Of a stretch of DNA of 64,000 bases, positions 52,089-64,000 are shown in pieces. Numbering within the stretch: position 1 is the stretch's first letter; each line of letters opens with the position of its first letter. Location of the stretch: contig JASJOG010000242.1 of NCBI GenBank assembly GCA_030142905.1, forward strand, positions 1 to 64,000. The letters run 5' to 3'. Position numbers and translations under genes: made by a program. The stretch comes from Heliopora coerulea (taxonomy: Eukaryota; Cnidaria; Anthozoa; Scleralcyonacea; Helioporidae). The notes below the pieces were generated by a model. That model was given only the letters and a program-made list of their open reading frames with translations. It did no database searches and was not told the DNA's origin.

Positions 52089-53130
52089 CATCATCATCAT
52101 CATAGCCCTTTATTAACGTGTCTGGTCGTTCTAGCGCCATCGGCACTAATTGAGGACACGAATTAAAATAAACTGAAATACAAAGATAAACTAAAATGCA
52201 AGATTATTTACAAAACATTTCTAAAATTACCTAATATATGTACCTTCGAAATTAAGAATATATAACAACATTTTTTTTTATAACCGCCTAAAATATATTA
52301 CCAACTAAAACTATAGATACATCATACAACTAAAAATTAAAAGCTGTTTATGGCGATACAGTAGGACTAAGTTGAACATAGGTTACAGTCTCTCCCACAT
52401 CCCTCTAAAACAGCAGATATGTTCTTTTTGTGTATCATAGTTCTGAAAGTTGATAGAGACTTGATGGTCCTTTCCTTTCTAGTTAGCTTTGCCCATAGCG
52501 ATGGCCCCAAGTATCTGATGGAATGTTTCCTATTTGTGACTGTATTGTAACGAGGCAGCCCAAAGTTGGAGTTTCTTAAGTTACATCTTCTATTCCTATC
52601 ACAGTTGACTTGGAATAGATCCGTTAAGTACTTCGGCGTTAGCCCATTTTTCACTTTATACATTAAGATAAGTATATCTTGTAACCTTCTATTATATAAC
52701 GTAGTTAACTTAGCTTTCTCAAGTAATGTATCGTATGTATCCGAAGTATTATTGAACACTGCCCTTAAAGCCCTTTCTTGTAGTCTTTCTAGTTTTCGCC
52801 AATCGGATGCCAGAGAAAAATGCCACACTAAGTGGCAATAGATCAGATGTGGCATTATAGCTGATTTGTACAGTTCCAATTTTGCACAGGATGGTATAAG
52901 ATTTTTCAATCTATTCAAAATCTCAACTTGCTTACTGACCCTATTACATACCTCACTTATGTGAAGACTAAAGTTTAATTTCTCATCAATATTTACACCC
53001 AGTATTTTAATCGATCGGGATTGCTCTATATGTTCACCTCCTGCAGTAATGTTAATTATTCTGTCAGTATCCTCATGCCCTAGCATCATGCTTTGATATT
53101 TATCACAGTTTACTTGCAGTAGATTATCCT

Positions 53131-53136
<6 letters not shown>
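52089..53136 (-). mobile_element. 5'-truncated LINE fragment with (ATG)n tail
   Basis: The minus-strand frame 52367-53089 (open upstream to about 53130) encodes the end of a reverse transcriptase: VNCDKYQSMML, SIKILGVNIDEKLNFSLHIS, KLELYKSAIMPHLIYCHLVW, LERLQERALRAVFN, YLGPSLWAKL. The 3' UTR ends in a catcatcatcat (plus strand) tail at 52089-52103. The fragment differs from the 38-42 kb element and belongs to another family of the same broad group. The uninterrupted target is at about 17299. Confidence 0.8.
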
Positions 53137-53169
<33 letters not shown>

Positions 53170-53345
53170 CTTTATTTCTATAGCGTCTATATCAATAACT
53201 GTTCTAGGCGCTTTACAATATTACAATGTGTAGTAAGATAAAAATATATTACAGCAATAGGAATAAAAATAATACTAATAATAATGATATCAAAAATAAC
53301 AGGCAACTATCCATCTTCTAGAAGTTTCTTTTCTACTCCCTTACT
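53137..53345 (-). mobile_element. LINE/SINE 3'-end fragment with (TAA)n tail
   Basis: A (taa)n run at 53137-53168 is followed by actttatttctatagcgtct and ggcgctttacaatatt. Read on the minus strand this is a GTAAAGCGCC...AATAAAGT...(ATT)n end, typical of CR1/L2-type and related SINE 3' ends. Confidence 0.5.
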
Positions 53346-53439
53346 TACCCCAGACTTTTCAGACATATGATCAACTAGATTCGCTCAAATATGAAGCGAA
53401 TACGTCCAGGTGGAGGAATTGCAGCCCTCCCTGAAATGA

Positions 53440-54165
53440 CTGAGTCACACCACCATCTGAACCCAAAACATTTCATGTGTCACCACTTCTAATATCTGGA
53501 AAAAGGGCGTTTTAACATGATGACTTTTTCTTGTTCCTGAATAGCTTTCCAAGAATTATTCGCTCAGATTCTAAATTAAAGTTTTTAAATAAATTTCCTG
53601 TCATTGAAAGTAAATTTTTTCGCGTAATTTCTCGCCAAATTTCGATTAGCCTTGGAAACAGTCACGTATCACCACTACTGATATTTGGAAAATGGTGCCT
53701 TTTGAAATCACGTCTTTTTCTAGTTGGTAAAGAGATTTCCAAGAATTCTTTGTACAGGTTGTAAAACGTAGCCCTTAGATAAATTTTTATGTAATTGAAA
53801 GTAAATTTTATTGAGTAAATACGCGACAAATTTCGATTAATCTTCTAAAGATTTCATGTACCCTCTTTATTGATAATCTAATAATTGTACGTTATAAAAT
53901 CATGACGTTTTCTAGTTCCTAAGAAGATTTCCAAGAATTCTTCGCACGTATTGTAAAACCAAGCCAGTAGATTAATTTTCTATAATTGAAAGTAATTTTT
54001 ATGCAGTAATTCCTTCCCAAATCTCGAGTAATCTTCTAAACATTTCATTTATTCCCTCTACTCATATCTCGAAAAAGGCGCGTTTGAAAGTCATGACTTT
54101 TTCTAGTTCCCAAACAAATCCAAGAATTCTTCGAACAGATTGTAAAACAAAGGGTCAAAGAATTT
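53440..54165. repeat. Degenerate ~190-bp tandem repeat (about 4 units)
   Basis: The landmark tttctagtt...tttccaagaattctt recurs at about 53548, 53736, 53928 and 54118, with ttgaaagtaaatttt and cgacaaatttcgatt at fixed offsets. It looks like an old satellite-type array. Confidence 0.65.
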
Positions 54166-54870
54166 TTTATAAGGAGGGGGGGTAAGGGCTAATGGCTGTG
54201 GGATGTAACCCAGCGCAGAATGCAAATAACGTGCAGGAGGGTTTCGCAGAATATCTTTCCAAGAAATGTTGTATATTTTAGGAAACATTTTTGTTTTAAC
54301 AAATATGCAACCACATGTCTTCGCACGTTACGACAGTTTTTATTGATTATTAAGCATTGAAATACAACAGAAACTCAGACAAAAAACTGCAGTGACAGAG
54401 ATCCCACGTTAACTATATTTTACAGCTCAAAAGTACTTTATCATTTCATGCAACTTACATTGCATCATGTAAATCCTATATTGCATTTCTCATCAGAAAT
54501 GGCTCTGCCCCCCAACTTTAAAAGTGCAAAAGTTGAAGCGATTTTAGTTGTTGCTATGGCAACAGTATCACTACATAATTACGCTTTGCCCATAAAACAG
54601 CAAATATCCAAAACGAATTTTACTAGAAAGTTCATGACATTGTATTTTTGACCAGATCGAACAGAGAATGACGTGGTAGCCTTTAAAAATTAGAAATGTT
54701 ACCAAATTCACACAGCTCTCAGGAAAACTTTATGATTTTAGTGGGGTTTATTTCTTCCAACTAGGATAGAGGTGTCCATCTGTTTAATTCCTTCGTAAAA
54801 ACCATTGCTTCAATTTGGACGTTTGGGTATTTTGCATTAAGCTTTGCATCTCTTTAAATTTGACTTGTAC
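54166..54870. other. Non-coding stretch, nothing recognised
   Basis: No supported gene, RNA or element. Confidence 0.3.
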
Positions 54871-54873
54871 TGA

Positions 54874-57800
54874 TTGGAAAACATTTACAAAGAAAGTCAC
54901 TTGTACTCCCTCGGGAATTTACGTCACGTTGAGTGCCTTTTATGTCGTTTCTTTCGACCAGCGGTACAACTTGACGAAGAAGAGAAGCGAGAAGATGGAT
55001 GTTCTGCAGATCGTCCTTATTTCCAAAACTTAAGTCCTTCAACGACTTCGGTCAAGTTGAAAATGATCGAGAAATTAACGAGGTAAGTTTGATAAACCTA
55101 CTTGTTTTATCTTGTGATTACGAAAGGAAGGAAGTTCTAAAGAAATCCTACGGCCGATAAAGTTAACGCACGTGGCTGTTGTTCGTCGCCTCTGTTCAGT
55201 TTAGTAACCTTCGAATTTTTCTTCTCTTTACGGTTTTGTCGTTCAGTTCCTGACTAGAACTTACCAATAATTGGTAAAACATCGTGGACTTGGCAAGAAG
55301 CGACCGAACATGCTGGGTAAGTTTGTTTTACGACGAGTTTGGTTGCCAAACATAGTTCCGAATGAATGCACAATGCTCTTTCTTATACAATATTGCACAC
55401 GAAATTTATACGTTTACTTCCACCTTTTTGATTGGCTTTCTTCGAAGAAATGGCAAACCGCTAAACGAAACCGAAGCCAGAAACAGGTAACTAGAAGTTA
55501 CAGTAAGAGCGACTTCTTTGTCGTTTTTACCTAGTGGTTTCACTACGTCGTTAAGATTTTGCACATTTCTCTTGTATTTATCTGCTGTTGTCTTTCTCTT
55601 CAGGTGCCCAGGATGTTCTGTATTTATCTCACAAGATATTGGAATTACATTCGGGGATTTAAAACTAGGTATTAACTCAAATTTTTGTGGTAGACTGCTG
55701 TAGTAATTTGTTTCTAGGGTGAAAACTTTAGCGACAAAATGACAAACTTCGTTATTGCTAAGGAGAGGGGGGATTTTACCTAATATGTTGTGAAGATTAA
55801 ATTGGGTTTACGTCTTCCTGTGTAGTTGGATCTAGTTTCAGTTACAAGTTACAAGTTACTTGTACGCGGGAACCACCAGGAGTTTCGAAGGAGAGAAGTT
55901 GAGGGGATATATCAAGGCACCATCGACGTGATTTTGATAATTTCAAGTGAAGTAGGTGTATGTGGCATTGGGGGAAAGAAACAAACTTGCTAACAGAACG
56001 TACATAAGACCACCCATTAAAAGAGCAAGGATTGCAACCCCCCAACCCCACCTCTAGTTGTGACCTTGCTTTTATTGAAATTATAAATAGATGCTCTAAC
56101 CATTGAGCTGCTATTGAGAATCAGGTGAACTAGGGTGCTAGTTCAAGATACGTGTTGCCCATGAGGCAGACATGATATCTTTTACACATTTGTGAGCTTT
56201 GAGATGATAGGTGAACGTTCCTCAAGCTTGTACTTCAGAAAAGTGATTTTTGACCCCTAGACATGCATTGAACACAAACTTCTGATGATTGGTGGGATGC
56301 TTTAATCACTGAGCTCGCTAGAATCAGATGTTGAGCTGGGGTGTTGGTTCAAAATATGCGCTTCCCATGTCACAGCCACAAGAATATGTTGATAATGATG
56401 TTTAATGATATATTTTACTCATATGTGAGCTTGGAGATGGCTGATAGATGTCCATCAAGTTAGTTCTTCAAGAAAACAATTTCTAAGCCCCAGACAGGTC
56501 AGTCATGCAACCTTCTGATGACAAGTACGAAGCTCTAACCATTGAGCTACCAAGACTAAGATGGTGGGCTAAGGTTCAGGTTAAATATTATGTGCTACTA
56601 ATGTGGCAGACACAATGTCAATAAAGTATACAGCAGTCTTTTTACGGCCGTGTTCCCTGCTTATACAGGGGTTGACTAGTGTTCATCTAACATCCTTGAT
56701 ATCTCCAAGCTCCCAGGTACTTAAAATATATCATTAAACATCCTTTACATATCACAGTTGCTGCGTACTGTAGACAGCATATACATACATGAAATTATTG
56801 TGTTGAATTTGCTCTCTAGCTGGTTGATTGTCTCCAAGCTCCCACATATGCTAATATATACTCTAGCTCAGACCACATGATTTTACCCATCCTAGGGATG
56901 ATCCTTGGGTGTTAAAGGCTTGACATACTGTATTGTGGCTGCTGTATAGGGAGCACTTATGGCAGACTTGCACCCTGGCTTGCTATCTGGGTCTCAGTAG
57001 TTCAGTGGTTAGAGTATCTCTCTGGCTGTTAGAAGGTTGTGGGTTTGATCCTCATCTGAGGCTCAGAAATCATTTTTCTGAATTACAAGTCTGATGAATG
57101 TTCATCTTTTATCTTTGGTATCCCCAATCACCCACATGTACAAAAGATATCACAATTGAAATTCTTCATGAAAATGACAAGCTTATGTATTATAAGTTTT
57201 GACAACCAGGTGAAGGGTGCTCATCATGTAAATTTCGCTCCTTAAATGTTTTGCTAGTTCTTACTTGAACTACAGTTGTTACTGGTTAAGTTCCCTTGAA
57301 AGTAAAAAGTTCAAAGAGTGGTAGCTGCCATTACTGATTGTAAAGAATTCTAAAATTTCGACCACAAACCCAGGACATTTTTTCCTCTGACAAAATGTCT
57401 TCACTCCAAATGTTTGAATTGTTTATGATCAGTCACAACAGTTACCAACCTTTGAACTTTTTGTCAATTAACACTGTCTATGCAGCATACTTCATTTAAG
57501 TAGATGAACGATCTTCAAGCTCGATACTCAGATCGTTCATCTACTTCAATATATCCAAGCTCTCATGTTTCCTAAACATCAAACTGATACTTTATTTATA
57601 TCATTCCCCAGAAAGGAATTTGTCACTTTGACATAATTCCTTTTGTAAAATGTTACAAACATCTTCAGGAATGTTTGTAATTTTTAATGCAAAAGAAATA
57701 AAAAGGAATGTAAGTATGGGCCTGTCCCAAAAGTGCTTTGTACCTTTTGGATTTAATTCAATGCTTAGAGCTTTTGTTTTGGAGATAACATGTTCAAGCA

Positions 57801-60800
57801 ATTAAAATTTATTTTATCAATTTTACTGTGTATAGTTCTTAGTGGGAGCAGTTTATTATTGTGTTTAACAGCATATTTTATTTATTCTCGTTGACAAATT
57901 TAAGCTATTTTGCTTGATTTCCAGGTTATATTGATGTTAGTTGGTGCTCATAGTCTTCAACCTCCATTAAGGATTGCAAGAAAGAGAAATAATCTTGAGA
58001 AGGTAAGGAATTATGGCCTCTATGTACCAAATTGGTGTAATAACTTAAATCAGTTTTTCTTTTTGTATGTGTGTCAAAAAAAAACCTGGTCAAAGAGTCA
58101 AAACATGTGGGTAAAGCAGTGATAATCCTGTCTGAGAAGGTCATGGGTTTATTTTAAAATATATATAAAAGATAAATCTGAGCTCAGTATAGCATATTAA
58201 ACTAGTACTTCAATAATATAACTAAAAACTAAAAATAACATCTGTTAATAAAACATAACCAAATATCCAGAGTTAAATTTAGGATAATTTACATGCTCAT
58301 GACTCTTGAATGACATCAATGTCACCTTCCCATACATACTGTCTTTGATGACCATGTTTTTATATAGAGTATGTATCATATTTACTCATTACTGAAGGGG
58401 GTTCTCATTTTTTAGTTTCAGTTTGATGTCTCAACAGGGTTTCAACTAAGTATTTCTGTTAACTTTTCATTAGGAAGAACAGATTTTGGACTGTTTTTTG
58501 TGAACCAGAAAGGAAAAATGGAATTATATGGACCAGAAATGACACATGGAGTACAATCATAAGGTAACTGTAAATTTTGCTCAACTATTTTTTTATATAC
58601 ATCACATACACTCTTCAAATTTCAGAGAGAATGTCCATTTTAAAAATTCAGAAATAAATTTTAGTGACAAAGCTCTAAGCTGGAAGAATGAATGAAGTCT
58701 TTTCCCTCCTGATTAATTAATAGCCCTGTCACCAACAATAGAAGTATCCAGATGAAGATCCATAACATAGGGCCAGGAAAACCAGGTTAAGGTATTCCAT
58801 ACCTTTAGATCAGTCCAAAGTAAACCATTTTCAGCTGCTCCAGTCAGTTGACAACTAAAAATGAAAAAAGTAAACAAGTATGGAAATTTACTGACTCTCA
58901 AAAACAGCTTGGAAGTCTTTCAAGATATTATAAATGAAAAATTTGAAAGCATTATTATTGTGTTTATTACTTGGTTTATATAAGAGCTTCAGGTTCTTTG
59001 TTATTTTTTTGCCATATAATTTTAAAATTACTCAGGATTTTCTGTTGCCAGGAAGGGCAATGCTTATACTGGCACATTGCAACTATCAATTCTTTCTTTT
59101 GTTCTTCTGCAGTTGTACAAAACAGCTCTGGTATTTTGCTATCTAGGTTGCAAGCTGTGGGACGGGGGCTTCTTTATGCAACAATTTGACCTTGTTAACA
59201 ATTGACTTTAATTACATGACAAACTAGTGATTGATTTGGTGACTGCCTACTTCTGCCAACCCTTTGAATACAGTCATGACTGTCTGTCAGTTTTTACTGT
59301 TAACCCTTTCTTGTCTGAGATGCCACCCCTTGACAAGTAAAATTGTCTGCTGTTATCCAGAGTAAAATTAAAAAGTCAAGTATGGACCAGAAAGAGTTAA
59401 TATTTACATTACAAATCAAGTTCAAAAAAATATTAGTTTAAGTAATATTATATGTCATTTTTCATTCATCATGCTCATTAACAGCCATCCCTTAAGGAAC
59501 AAGGGCACACTTTAACATAACATTTCACTCTGGATAAACACCAGACAATATTAGTCATTGAAGGAACGAGCCTGGCCCCTTAATGAGTTAAATACTCTTT
59601 TGTGCATCAACTGGCAAGCACGATTTTGTTCAGTAACCTATTTTTTGCAATCATGTTCTTTAGGTCATCATTAACACTGTAAAGCAACATTGGAGAGGAC
59701 ATAGCACAGTAAAGAGAGGACATTCCAAGTTATAGACTCATAGGTACCTTGTTTAATTATTGATTCAGGTGGAAATTCCACCTGTTCAATAATTATATTT
59801 TTAGTAGTTGATGTAGTGTACATTGGGCAAATGTTGACAAATCTGGTAACACAATTAAGTTTAATTTCCAGTGTTGGTTTGGACTAGTAGATATCTTTAT
59901 CTGATCTAAATTTTAAAACAAAAACCTGAAACCAGAACCAGGTAATACATTAAAAAACATAGGTGAAAAAAAAACTTAAGTTAACATTTTGCAAACATAC
60001 AGGACATTGTGGAAATGAATGATTGATTTCAATAATAAATTTTGGTACTTTGCTGTGTTGATCAAAGGTTTTTTTAAATAAAATAAATTCAGAAACTGAC
60101 CACTCATACTTTGTAATTATCAACATGATAACAAAAAAGAATTTATAGTTCAACAAAGATGATGTGTCAGATGTACTTTTGAACCAAAGAAAGGAATTCA
60201 AATGATTAGCATGTGTGTTAAAATTTATTCTGTTTCCCAAGTATAGTAGAGTGAGATTTAACAAGACATTCTCAGAGGTTTATTGACCCAACATTTACAT
60301 ACATTTGAATGAAAAGATTGTGATATAACAACACTAAAATTGACTAACAGATTAAGGTTCAAAAAAATACGCAATATTTGATACGTGATTCAACATCTAG
60401 TGCACTTTCTAAAGCATTTTGTGTGGAATGTTTACATACTGCATGTACTAAATTACATCTTCAGTGAAATGATGACAATTAGGACTTGGTGGTTTGAGAA
60501 ATGGTTTGGCTTAAAAAGAACTTGGGAAACGAGGTTGGGCTTATACTATGTCAATTTACAATAACATTTGCCCAGTGTACTTGTAGTGGAATTACAGGAT
60601 TGATTTTATATAAGTGCAAATATGTTTATCATATTTTTGAATTATGGTACGTTTTCTATTTTTGAACACAGTTTTTGCATTTTTTGAACACATTTTGTGT
60701 TTTCTTAGCTTTCTCATTTTGATACATTTGAACAATTCTTCCACAAACTATTCATGGTAGAAATAATAGCAATTAAAATTAAATTAAAGAAAAACACATA

Positions 60801-63284
60801 AAAACCAACAACATCCCAAAAATAAGAAACAAAAAAATCAATCCTTAATTTCACTTATCCACTTATTACCTTGGTTTCATTAAGCCTGAGACTTAGTGAA
60901 AGTTTGGTAATGTGGTTTTAGTGCATTAAAACTGAAATGGTCATCACAGTTAACATCATGAAATCAAAGACTAAGTCAATTTTGTTCCCCTTTCTTGGCC
61001 TCTAAATTATGTTCTTTACATTCCAAATAAATGACACGAAGCAAGGAACAAAACAGTACCAGATCAAATTGCAATTTATAAAAATTTTGCAAACTATTGG
61101 TGCAAATCAAACATATTTCATTTGATAAAATATAAGGCAAACAATTATGATTTTAATAGATGTGTTTTGGCAATGGAAAACAAATTTTATTTGTGATCCC
61201 TTACCTAAAAATCTGTAAACCTTGATACCTCTGAGTTGAAGGTTTGTCAGATACATGTATGTTGATTGTCTTGTAATGCAATAAAAGCTAAATTTTGGCA
61301 TGATACATCACCACTTCAAGTAATATTTCTGAAATGAAAAATGTAACCTCCAGACTGAGGTTGTTTTAATGAAATTCTTCTTTTTTATTGTTGGTGGTAA
61401 GATTGGTGTTATAATGTATTTCCTTTCCTAATGATGACCATTTTGTTTTAATGTTGTAAAATACACATGGGGTATGCAAGAACCTCTCCATAAAACCCAG
61501 TTAACTCTGCAGTTTGTTGCCCCATTTCAGACTATGTGACCCAACTTTGGAAAATTGTTTCTATGAAATTTAAAGATTTTCAGATATTTTGCATCAAAGC
61601 CTTATAGAAAAAAATATAAAACCAAAACATCACAGTTTAAATTGGGCATGCTGCATAGAACAGTATTACTGGGTCATATGGAAAAGTTCTTGAATGTCCC
61701 ATGTTATTACATACTGTCAAATATCAAATGTCAAAAAAAGAAAAAAATGCTTCCAGGAGGGCTGGGGAGGGGGTGGTTTTAGGTTTAACATCCTTTCCCC
61801 AGCCCTCCTTATGTAAATTATGAATTTTGCATGATGAAATCTCATTATGCAAAGTTTCTAATTTACATAATAAAATGGAAGCCCCTTTTTGGGGTCCTGT
61901 GGGGGATGGGTTCTATCAGCCCTTCCTTCATATGCAAATTAGCTGATTAATATTCATGATTATCATCATGAGCTCATGGCATGGTAAATGGTAAGTACTT
62001 GGTAGTTAATGCAGTTAGTTTATAGCTAGAGAGTTATTCAGTGAGTAATAGTTGAAAATATGGCACAATTTTCAACTATCTCAAGTGATATAACTCCAGT
62101 TTATTTTATGGGTGACAAAATTACATTTCAGTTTTAAAAATTAGGTCTACTTATACTTGTAGTTGAGGATTTCCAGTAGATTATGTGCAATATGAATTGC
62201 TTCAACTATTTTCCTTTGTTTACAAATCAAAATTGAAATTTATTTGGTTAGTTTGCTTAAAGGATTTCACACTTTTTGTCTGTCAAAAACTTATGACATT
62301 ATATCCAAGGCACAAAATTCTTGGCTGAATACATGAGCAAGATAAAAAATGACTTCAACAATTTAGCAAGTTGAACAAATGGCTTTCAAAATTGTTTGAT
62401 GATAATCCAACTTCTGTGGAAAAGAAAATTCCTTTAAGATATTTTTTTAGTTGTATTCAGCTGGCTGTTCCAAAACAAATGATTCATGTCAACAATGTAT
62501 AAAGTTATACATTGAAATCACTTTTTATTGATTTGAATGAGAACCAAGAGATTAAAACATCCAAGTAGTCATAACTACTCTGATGAAAGGCCTTTACTCA
62601 AAATTTTGTAACCTGAGATGTTTGGACATACAGTGATTCACAAAGGAAGTGAGATGGGCAATACATCTAAGCTAAAATCAGAATGTCCAATTTCCCAGCA
62701 AGGTATAAAAGGTGAGAAAGCCAATGAGGTCAAAAAGAATAGTTTTTTCAAGGTTTTATATCTAATCATAAGACTCTTGTCAGCTACCTTATCTTTTATA
62801 TCTCGAGACTTTGAGGCATGTTGCCAGTCTGAGCAAAAACCTAAAAATTGGGGGTTTTTTCTTAAATTAGTATTTTCTTATATTTGTTTGCAGGATATGG
62901 CTGGTGATCCAATATTATGGCCAAGACAAATCAAGGCAAAATGGTAATAGCAATTAAAGTTAGAGTAATCTTGATATATTAAGCATTGCTCTACATAAGG
63001 GACACTGAAGTAAGCTAAAGGCCAGAGTAAAATACTAAAGTGTACCTTGAGCCCTTAACCTATTAAGGAGATGGCTTGTCTCTTTGACAAGTAAAATTTC
63101 CAGACTTGAGTAAATTATTAGTGTACCCTTGCCCCTTGATGGGTTAATGGAAGGATGTGCCTGTTATACTAAGTTTTGTTTACTCATTTCCTGATATCAT
63201 TCTTTTTTTTAACTAGATGGAAAGGCAAGCCAACATACCAAACCTCAAAAAAGTTATTGCAGAAAGAACTTGGAAGATGTCTAA
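54874..63284 (+). CDS. Weak four-exon gene model of unknown function
   Basis: An open frame to 55082 ends at a strong donor (acgag|gtaagt). It joins in phase to 58474-58563 (tttcattag acceptor, gtaact donor), 62894-62943 (tttgcag acceptor, gtaata donor) and 63217-63284 (aactag acceptor, ending TAA). This gives 138 aa from ATG 54874 or 75 aa from ATG 55063. Residues such as RFWTVFCEPERKNG and LVIQYYGQDKSRQ look codon-like but match no family I know. An AATAAA sits at 63742. A further exon-like piece at 57925-58000 (acceptor ttccag, donor gtaagg) does not fit the phase. Three consistent phases can occur by chance, so this is only a lead. Confidence 0.18.
55317..55318 (+). other. Additional strong splice donor
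   Basis: tgctgg|gtaagttt is a strong donor not used by the model above. It may belong to an alternative first exon of a transcript starting in 54.9-55.5 kb. Confidence 0.2.
56088..56125 (-). repeat. SINE head fragment
   Basis: agatgctctaaccattgagc is the A-box region in reverse orientation. The remainder is lost. Confidence 0.45.
56200..56325 (-). repeat. tRNA-derived SINE (degenerate)
   Basis: Tail gagatgataggtgaacgttc, B-box region attgaacacaaacttctgat, A-box region ctttaatcactgagctcgct. Confidence 0.55.
56432..56562 (-). repeat. tRNA-derived SINE
   Basis: Tail gagatggctgatagatgtcc, then aagccccagacagg, and head gctctaaccattgagctacc. Confidence 0.6.
56988..57112 (+). repeat. tRNA-derived SINE
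   Basis: Head gggtctcagtagttcagtgg, B-box gggtttgatcc, tail ctgatgaatgttcatctttt. Confidence 0.6.
57301..57465. mobile_element. Small MITE with AAGTTCAAAG ends
   Basis: Relative of 43760-43880: agtaaaaagttcaaag at the left and accaacctttgaactttt at the right, with a longer centre. Confidence 0.5.
59299..59400. repeat. TTAACCCTTTC-type small repeat
   Basis: Starts ttaaccctttcttgtctgag and ends ggaccagaaagagttaa, with gacaagtaaaattgtctgct and atccagagtaaaat inside. It is the best-preserved copy downstream of the genes. Confidence 0.65.
59401..62890. other. AT-rich stretch without recognised genes
   Basis: Long AT-rich sequence. 61740-61930 has near-inverted catcc/ggatgg-rich text (gctggggagggggtgg and cctttccccagccctcc) and taatttacataa motifs, possibly a small element. 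No convincing coding frame. Confidence 0.35.
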
Positions 63285-64000
63285 GTATAAAATAATTCAA
63301 AGTGTGTGTCTGAATTAACTGAAGTTTATTTATAACATGAAATTAGTGGGCAAAAGTGACTGGATTTTCACTTTCTTCATGTACTTTCTAGATTATAGTG
63401 ATTACTTCCCAGTCATTGGAAATATTGATAACCTTGCCATATCTTTCAAACAAAAACTGAATGGCCAAACAGAAGAGTGATAATTGAAGAGGAAGCATAC
63501 CATTAGAGTGCATGACCGAACTGAAATTGATTTAGTCTCCGAGTTGCTACATTTTATGGTTTCACCTTTCAACATCTGGTAGAAACATTTACTTTGTAAC
63601 ATAGTATGTCAGTGAAATTAGTTTACCTTAAATATGTTTAACATTTGAATGTGTAATTTCAACTGTGTTGATTCATCAATGTAGTAGAGTTCTTATGTTA
63701 ACTTTGTGCATCAAGTCTGTAATGTTTTGATTTGTCTGTAAAATAAAGTTTCATTTGTGATTGCTTCACCTTCACTTGTGTCTCAGCAAGTGTTGACACA
63801 TATGCTTTTTACCTAGAAACAAGTTTGGTTTTTGGAGTCACTTGTAAATTTAATAATTATTTCAAAGTGACAACAAAGAGTTAGAACTTGTTTAAGTCAC
63901 AAGCATAAGTGCTAATACTAAACATTGGAAAATGACAATACTAGCAAAAAAACTTCTAAGTGCCATTACAAGCAAAGAATACCAAAGTGTCAATACTAGT
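63285..64000. other. AT-rich end of window
   Basis: No gene recognised. An AATAAA at 63742-63747 and short repeated phrases (tactagca, caatactag) near the end. Confidence 0.3.

Overview
The window is eukaryotic and most likely comes from an anthozoan cnidarian, probably a stony coral. Supporting signs are GT-AG introns with small exons, ectodomain exons flanked by phase-1 introns, a combination of SUEL lectin, F-type lectin, SRCR, discoidin and FN3 domains in single receptors, CR1-type LINEs with an SGNH-esterase ORF1, tRNA-derived SINEs, and many hAT, pogo and Tc1 remnants. The species call is inference from content, not a database match.

Two tandem paralogous genes on the + strand fill the first 51 kb. 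I assembled them by splice site and phase. Gene 1 (2482-16504) encodes signal peptide, SUEL lectin, F-type lectin, two SRCR domains, an F5/8C domain, one FN3 domain, a transmembrane helix and a short tail; it predicts about 820 aa with its intact last exon. Gene 2 (23887-51292, 13 exons) has the same order plus a second FN3, a short linker and a membrane-proximal domain with a polybasic cleavage-like site. It predicts 1101 aa with every junction in frame. Most of these exons start without an ATG or are too short to stand out as open frames.

The cytoplasmic tails of both genes end in two YxxL motifs ten residues apart, which resembles an ITAM. The genes therefore look like multi-lectin surface receptors that could signal through SH2-domain kinases, a plausible innate-recognition or allorecognition family. 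Gene 1 carries two tandem copies of the transmembrane/tail exon, and a nonsense codon removes the ITAM-like motif from the first. Gene 1 has also lost, in frame, the four exons that gene 2 keeps between FN3-1 and the transmembrane exon.

Introns and flanks are dense with repeats. They include a near full-length CR1-like LINE (about 37874-42653, minus strand) in gene 2, an internally deleted hAT with a Tc1/mariner nested in it (24259-27140), a hAT MITE in gene 1 with its empty site preserved in gene 2, pogo-like MITEs, SINEs, 60-bp and 48-bp minisatellites, and a 570-bp polypurine tract. Between the genes (17.3-23.8 kb) I see only repeats and hairpins. Downstream of gene 2 there is a truncated LINE, a degenerate ~190-bp tandem repeat, a SINE cluster near 56-57 kb and AT-rich sequence to the end. 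One weak four-exon gene model (55.0-63.3 kb) could be strung together there, with low confidence.
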